A stretch of 18,223 nucleotides of DNA from Janthinobacterium lividum (lineage in GTDB: Bacteria; Pseudomonadota; Gammaproteobacteria; Steroidobacterales; Steroidobacteraceae), in assembly GCA_943327025.2 (NCBI GenBank), contig CALPVO020000005.1:1-18223 (forward strand). The letters run 5' to 3'. The notes under the pieces are model-generated. The model searched no databases. It was not told where the DNA came from and saw only the letters and a program-made list of their open reading frames with translations. Below, one piece after another: positions 16,037 to 18,223 of this stretch. The number at the start of each line of letters is the position of its first letter. Within the stretch, counting starts at the first letter, position 1. Position numbers and translations under genes: made by a program.

Positions 16037-16065
16037 GCGCCCTACAGACTCAAGGAGTTCTTCTC

Positions 16066-16587
16066 ATGGCATCTCGCGGCGTCAACAAAGTCATCCTCAT
16101 CGGCAACCTCGGCCAAGACCCGGAAAGCCGGGCCATGCCTAGCGGCAAGGCCGTTACCAATTTGCGCATCGCCACCAGCGAAACCTGGCGCGACAAGCAG
16201 ACGGGCGAGATGAAGGAACAGACCGAATGGCATTCGGTCGTCATGTTCGACCGGCTCGCCGAGATCGCCAAGGACTACCTGCGCAAGGGCTCCAAGGTGT
16301 ACATCGAAGGTCGGCTGCGCACTCGCAAGTGGCAGGACAAGGCCGGTCAGGACCGCTACACGACGGAAATCACCGCCAACGAACTGCAGATGCTGGACAC
16401 CAAGGGTGCAGGCGGCGGCATGGGGGGCGGTGAGGGCGGTGCCCCACGGCGCGCTAGCGGTGGCGGTAGCGCGGGTGGTGGTGCCAGCAGCGGCGGTTAC
16501 GACGACGACTACGGCCAGTCAGCCCCATCGGGCGGTGGTCGCGGCGGTTCTTCCGCGCCGGATCTGGACGACGACATCCCGTTCTGA
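16066..16587 (+). CDS. ssb: Single-stranded DNA-binding protein
   Basis: The 173-residue product has the SSB OB-fold in residues 1-112 ([58 protein letters not shown]) and a Gly/Ser-rich disordered linker (about 115-160). The acidic tip DLDDDIPF at the C-terminus recruits repair and replication partners. SSB coats single-stranded DNA as a tetramer. ATG 16066 is preceded by AAGGAG with eight-base spacing; an earlier in-frame ATG at 16015 adds 17 residues that are not SSB-like. It lies downstream of the MFS gene and converges on the TraB/GumN gene, with tandem hairpins between them. Confidence 0.98.
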   Translation: MASRGVNKVILIGNLGQDPESRAMPSGKAVTNLRIATSETWRDKQTGEMKEQTEWHSVVMFDRLAEIAKDYLRKGSKVYIEGRLRTRKWQDKAGQDRYTTEITANELQMLDTKGAGGGMGGGEGGAPRRASGGGSAGGGASSGGYDDDYGQSAPSGGGRGGSSAPDLDDDIPF

Positions 16588-16626
16588 ACCCGCTGCCAAG
16601 CGGCGGGTAACCGGTTCATCCGGTTA
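16588..16626. other. Tandem stem-loops between convergent ssb and the TraB/GumN gene
   Basis: ACCCGCTGC (16588-16596) pairs with GCGGCGGGT (16600-16608) around CAA, nine pairs with one G-U, starting at the base after the ssb stop. Next, AACCGG (16609-16614) pairs with CCGGTT (16620-16625) around TTCAT, extendable by a T-A pair that reuses base 16608. They fill nearly all of the 44-bp gap. There is no T-run, so termination efficiency is uncertain. Confidence 0.55.
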
Positions 16627-16631
16627 GCTCA

Positions 16632-17690
16632 TCAGTCAGTCGTGGGAGCCTCGACGAGGAATCCGCGGCTGGCCAGTTGGTCGGCGATGCCGCCTGGCCG
16701 CAACAGCGATTGCACCGGTGCGGTGGCTACGCTCACCCGGTGCTCACGCAGGGCAGTGCTCACCGCCTCCAGCCAGCCGGCGCGCGCCTGCATTAGCAGA
16801 GCTTTGAAGCGGGGCGAGGTGGCGATGGCATCGCCGCACGTCGTTTCCTGAGCGGGGAAGGGCAAACGTCCCAAGGCTGTCAGGTCGCCTTCCGCCCAAG
16901 CCTCTGCCCGCGCGCGCATGGGCCCTAGGTCGGTTTCCAGACGAGTAAGCGTGGCCTCGACGCAGGCCAGTTCGGCGCTGCGCGGTAGCGCGGTCAGTTC
17001 TGCCAGGACCGCTTTCGGGTCGCTCATTGCCATCTTCACCGGCTGCACTTTCACCCCGCGTTTGCGGGCCTGTCGGGCCACCAGTCCCTCTACGTCCAGC
17101 CGCTGCGACAACTTCATGGCGTCCAGCGCTTCGCGATACAACTCCATCGCCGCAATGGCGGGACGGCGTTTTTCCATGCTGCCAGCGCGCGGCGCGTAGC
17201 GCGCCTTAAGCGCGTTGAAGCGGGTATAAAGCGGCGCCGGCAGCGTCTCGCGCAGCGGCTGACCGTCGGGGTCTTTGAGGGCGCTGCGAGCCGAGAAGAA
17301 CAAGCCGACCAGCGCGAACGGGCCGGCTTTCACGTCGATATCCGGTTGGTAGGGAATGAATACGTCGGCCCCTGTCAGTACCCGTTCGACCGCTGTAGGG
17401 CGCCATTCCATCTTCCGCGGCAGGGGTCGCAGGGTCCCCAGGATCCACAGCACATGCGGTTCGCCGGAGCCCGCGGTGCTGGCCGGCAAAGTGACCTTCC
17501 ACAGGGCCGGCCCGGGTTGCTCACCAGTCACCTCCACTTCTTCCAAATCCGGAAGGGGGTCGGTCGCGATGGGCCCCGGCGCTGCGCTCGGTGCGGCCAC
17601 GGCCGCGCCTGTCGTCGGGGCAGTGTCCGGCGAAGCGACCGCGGCCAGCGGCAAGGTGGCGAAAAAAGCCAGTAACAGGGCTGCAAGCAT
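16632..17690 (-). CDS. TraB/GumN-family-like secreted protein lacking the metal-site histidines
   Basis: The 352-residue product starts with a signal peptide ([19 protein letters not shown], cleavage near 19/20) and an Ala/Pro-rich segment to about residue 45, so it should be exported. The segment [10 protein letters not shown], then [20 protein letters not shown] (60-98), resembles the TraB/GumN (TIKI-like) start, where the family has GTxH; here residue 88 is Arg. The C-terminal strand near 320-345 ([20 protein letters not shown]) occupies the place of the second GxxH but has no histidine. C243 and C285 may form a disulfide. An in-frame stop lies 12 bases upstream of ATG 17690, fixing the start region, and no Shine-Dalgarno is correctly spaced. 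It is probably a non-catalytic relative; the family assignment rests on motif resemblance. Confidence 0.7.
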   Translation of the reverse strand: MLAALLLAFFATLPLAAVASPDTAPTTGAAVAAPSAAPGPIATDPLPDLEEVEVTGEQPGPALWKVTLPASTAGSGEPHVLWILGTLRPLPRKMEWRPTAVERVLTGADVFIPYQPDIDVKAGPFALVGLFFSARSALKDPDGQPLRETLPAPLYTRFNALKARYAPRAGSMEKRRPAIAAMELYREALDAMKLSQRLDVEGLVARQARKRGVKVQPVKMAMSDPKAVLAELTALPRSAELACVEATLTRLETDLGPMRARAEAWAEGDLTALGRLPFPAQETTCGDAIATSPRFKALLMQARAGWLEAVSTALREHRVSVATAPVQSLLRPGGIADQLASRGFLVEAPTTD

Positions 17691-17698
17691 GGTGCGGC

Positions 17699-17705
17699 TA
17701 TACTA
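17699..17705. promoter_or_regulatory. Overlapping divergent -10 elements between the TraB/GumN gene and miaB
   Basis: TATACT (17699-17704) reads toward miaB with five of six consensus bases. The opposite strand of 17700-17705 reads TAGTAT toward the TraB/GumN gene. Thus one seven-base patch offers a -10 in each direction. On the - strand, ATGTCA lies 17 bp upstream as a -35; on the + strand no -35 is evident. Starts would fall near 17711 (+) and near 17691 (-). Confidence 0.5.
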
Positions 17706-17732
17706 GCCCTCCTTCTGCTTGCTGACATCCTC

Positions 17733-18223
17733 ATGCCCGGCCACGTCTACGTCCAGACCTTCGGTTGCCAGATGAACGAATACGACTCCGCCCGCATGGT
17801 GGACGTGCTGCGTGAATCTGCCGGCCTCGAACCTACGGACGATCCTGAACTGGCCGACGTGGTGTTGCTGAACACCTGTTCCGTTCGCGAGAAGGCGCAG
17901 GAGAAGGTGTTCTCCCATCTGGGCGTGTGGCGTGAACTGAAATTGCGCAAGCCGGAACTCGTCATCGGCGTTGGTGGCTGCGTGGCCAGCCAAGAGGGCG
18001 AAGGCATCCTGCAGCGCGCGCCTTTCGTCGATGTGGTGTTCGGGCCGCAAACGCTGCACCGCTTGCCGGAGCTCATTGCCGAACGTCGTCGTTCGTCTCG
18101 TCCGCAGGTCGACATCTCCTTTCCCGAAATCGAGAAATTCGATGCGTTGCCGCCGCCCCGGGCGGAAGGCGCGACGGCCTACGTCTCCATCATGGAAGGC
18201 TGCAGCAAATACTGCAGTTTCTG
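17733..18223 (+). CDS. miaB: tRNA 2-methylthio-N6-isopentenyladenosine synthase MiaB, N-terminal part (cut by window end)
   Basis: The reading frame starts at ATG 17733 and runs off the window after 163 codons; the full enzyme has about 450-480 residues. MiaB is a radical SAM methylthiotransferase that adds a methylthio group to N6-isopentenyladenosine-37 of tRNAs reading UNN codons. The N-terminal domain begins [20 protein letters not shown] and carries the auxiliary cluster cysteines C12, C49 ([11 protein letters not shown]) and C83 (GVGGCVA). The radical SAM CxxxCxxC begins at C157 and C161 ([10 protein letters not shown]), the third cysteine falling just past the end. There is no clear Shine-Dalgarno. 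It diverges from the TraB/GumN gene over 42 bp. Confidence 0.96.
   Translation, partial: MPGHVYVQTFGCQMNEYDSARMVDVLRESAGLEPTDDPELADVVLLNTCSVREKAQEKVFSHLGVWRELKLRKPELVIGVGGCVASQEGEGILQRAPFVDVVFGPQTLHRLPELIAERRRSSRPQVDISFPEIEKFDALPPPRAEGATAYVSIMEGCSKYCSF

Noticed and set aside
1..18223. CRISPR arrays, insertion sequences, tRNA or rRNA genes, toxin-antitoxin or defence cassettes
   Set aside because: No spaced direct repeats, transposase motifs, tRNA-like sequences or defence domains were seen; the only tandem repeat is coding (11118-11201).

Overview
The window is a GC-rich gammaproteobacterial chromosome segment. RpoA opens like the enterobacterial protein (MHGSVSDF against MQGSVTEF), and the order rplQ, then uvrA, MFS permease and ssb resembles Pseudomonas and Xanthomonadales-type chromosomes. 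A TraB/GumN-type protein next to miaB fits a Xanthomonadales-like lineage, but the sequence alone does not fix the family.

Positions 1-8674 hold the distal spc operon (rplN partial, rplX, rplE, rpsN, rpsH, rplF, rplR, rpsE, rpmD, rplO, secY, rpmJ) and the alpha operon (rpsM, rpsK, rpsD, rpoA, rplQ), all on the + strand in the standard order. They encode ribosomal proteins, the SecY translocon channel and the RNA polymerase alpha subunit. A good sigma70-type promoter lies between rpmJ and rpsM, and a strong intrinsic terminator closes the cluster at 8757-8781.

Positions 8892-11852 hold mscL (+), a PepQ-type Xaa-Pro dipeptidase (-), a 75-residue Ala/Pro-repeat lipoprotein (+) with its own promoter and terminator, and a GNAT acetyltransferase (+). 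Positions 11856-16587 hold uvrA (-), an MFS permease (+) and ssb (+). UvrA and SSB both act in DNA repair and replication. The window ends with a secreted TraB/GumN-like protein (-) that lacks the family's usual histidines, diverging from miaB (+, cut by the window end). The last two genes may share a bidirectional -10 element.

No mobile element, CRISPR array, tRNA or rRNA is visible, and no intergenic gap exceeds 300 bp. I do not see a previously undescribed multi-gene system; the region is mostly core housekeeping. The points most worth a second look are the degenerate TraB/GumN protein, the gumN/miaB promoter geometry, the 21-bp repeat lipoprotein, and small RNA or DNA structures at gene junctions.
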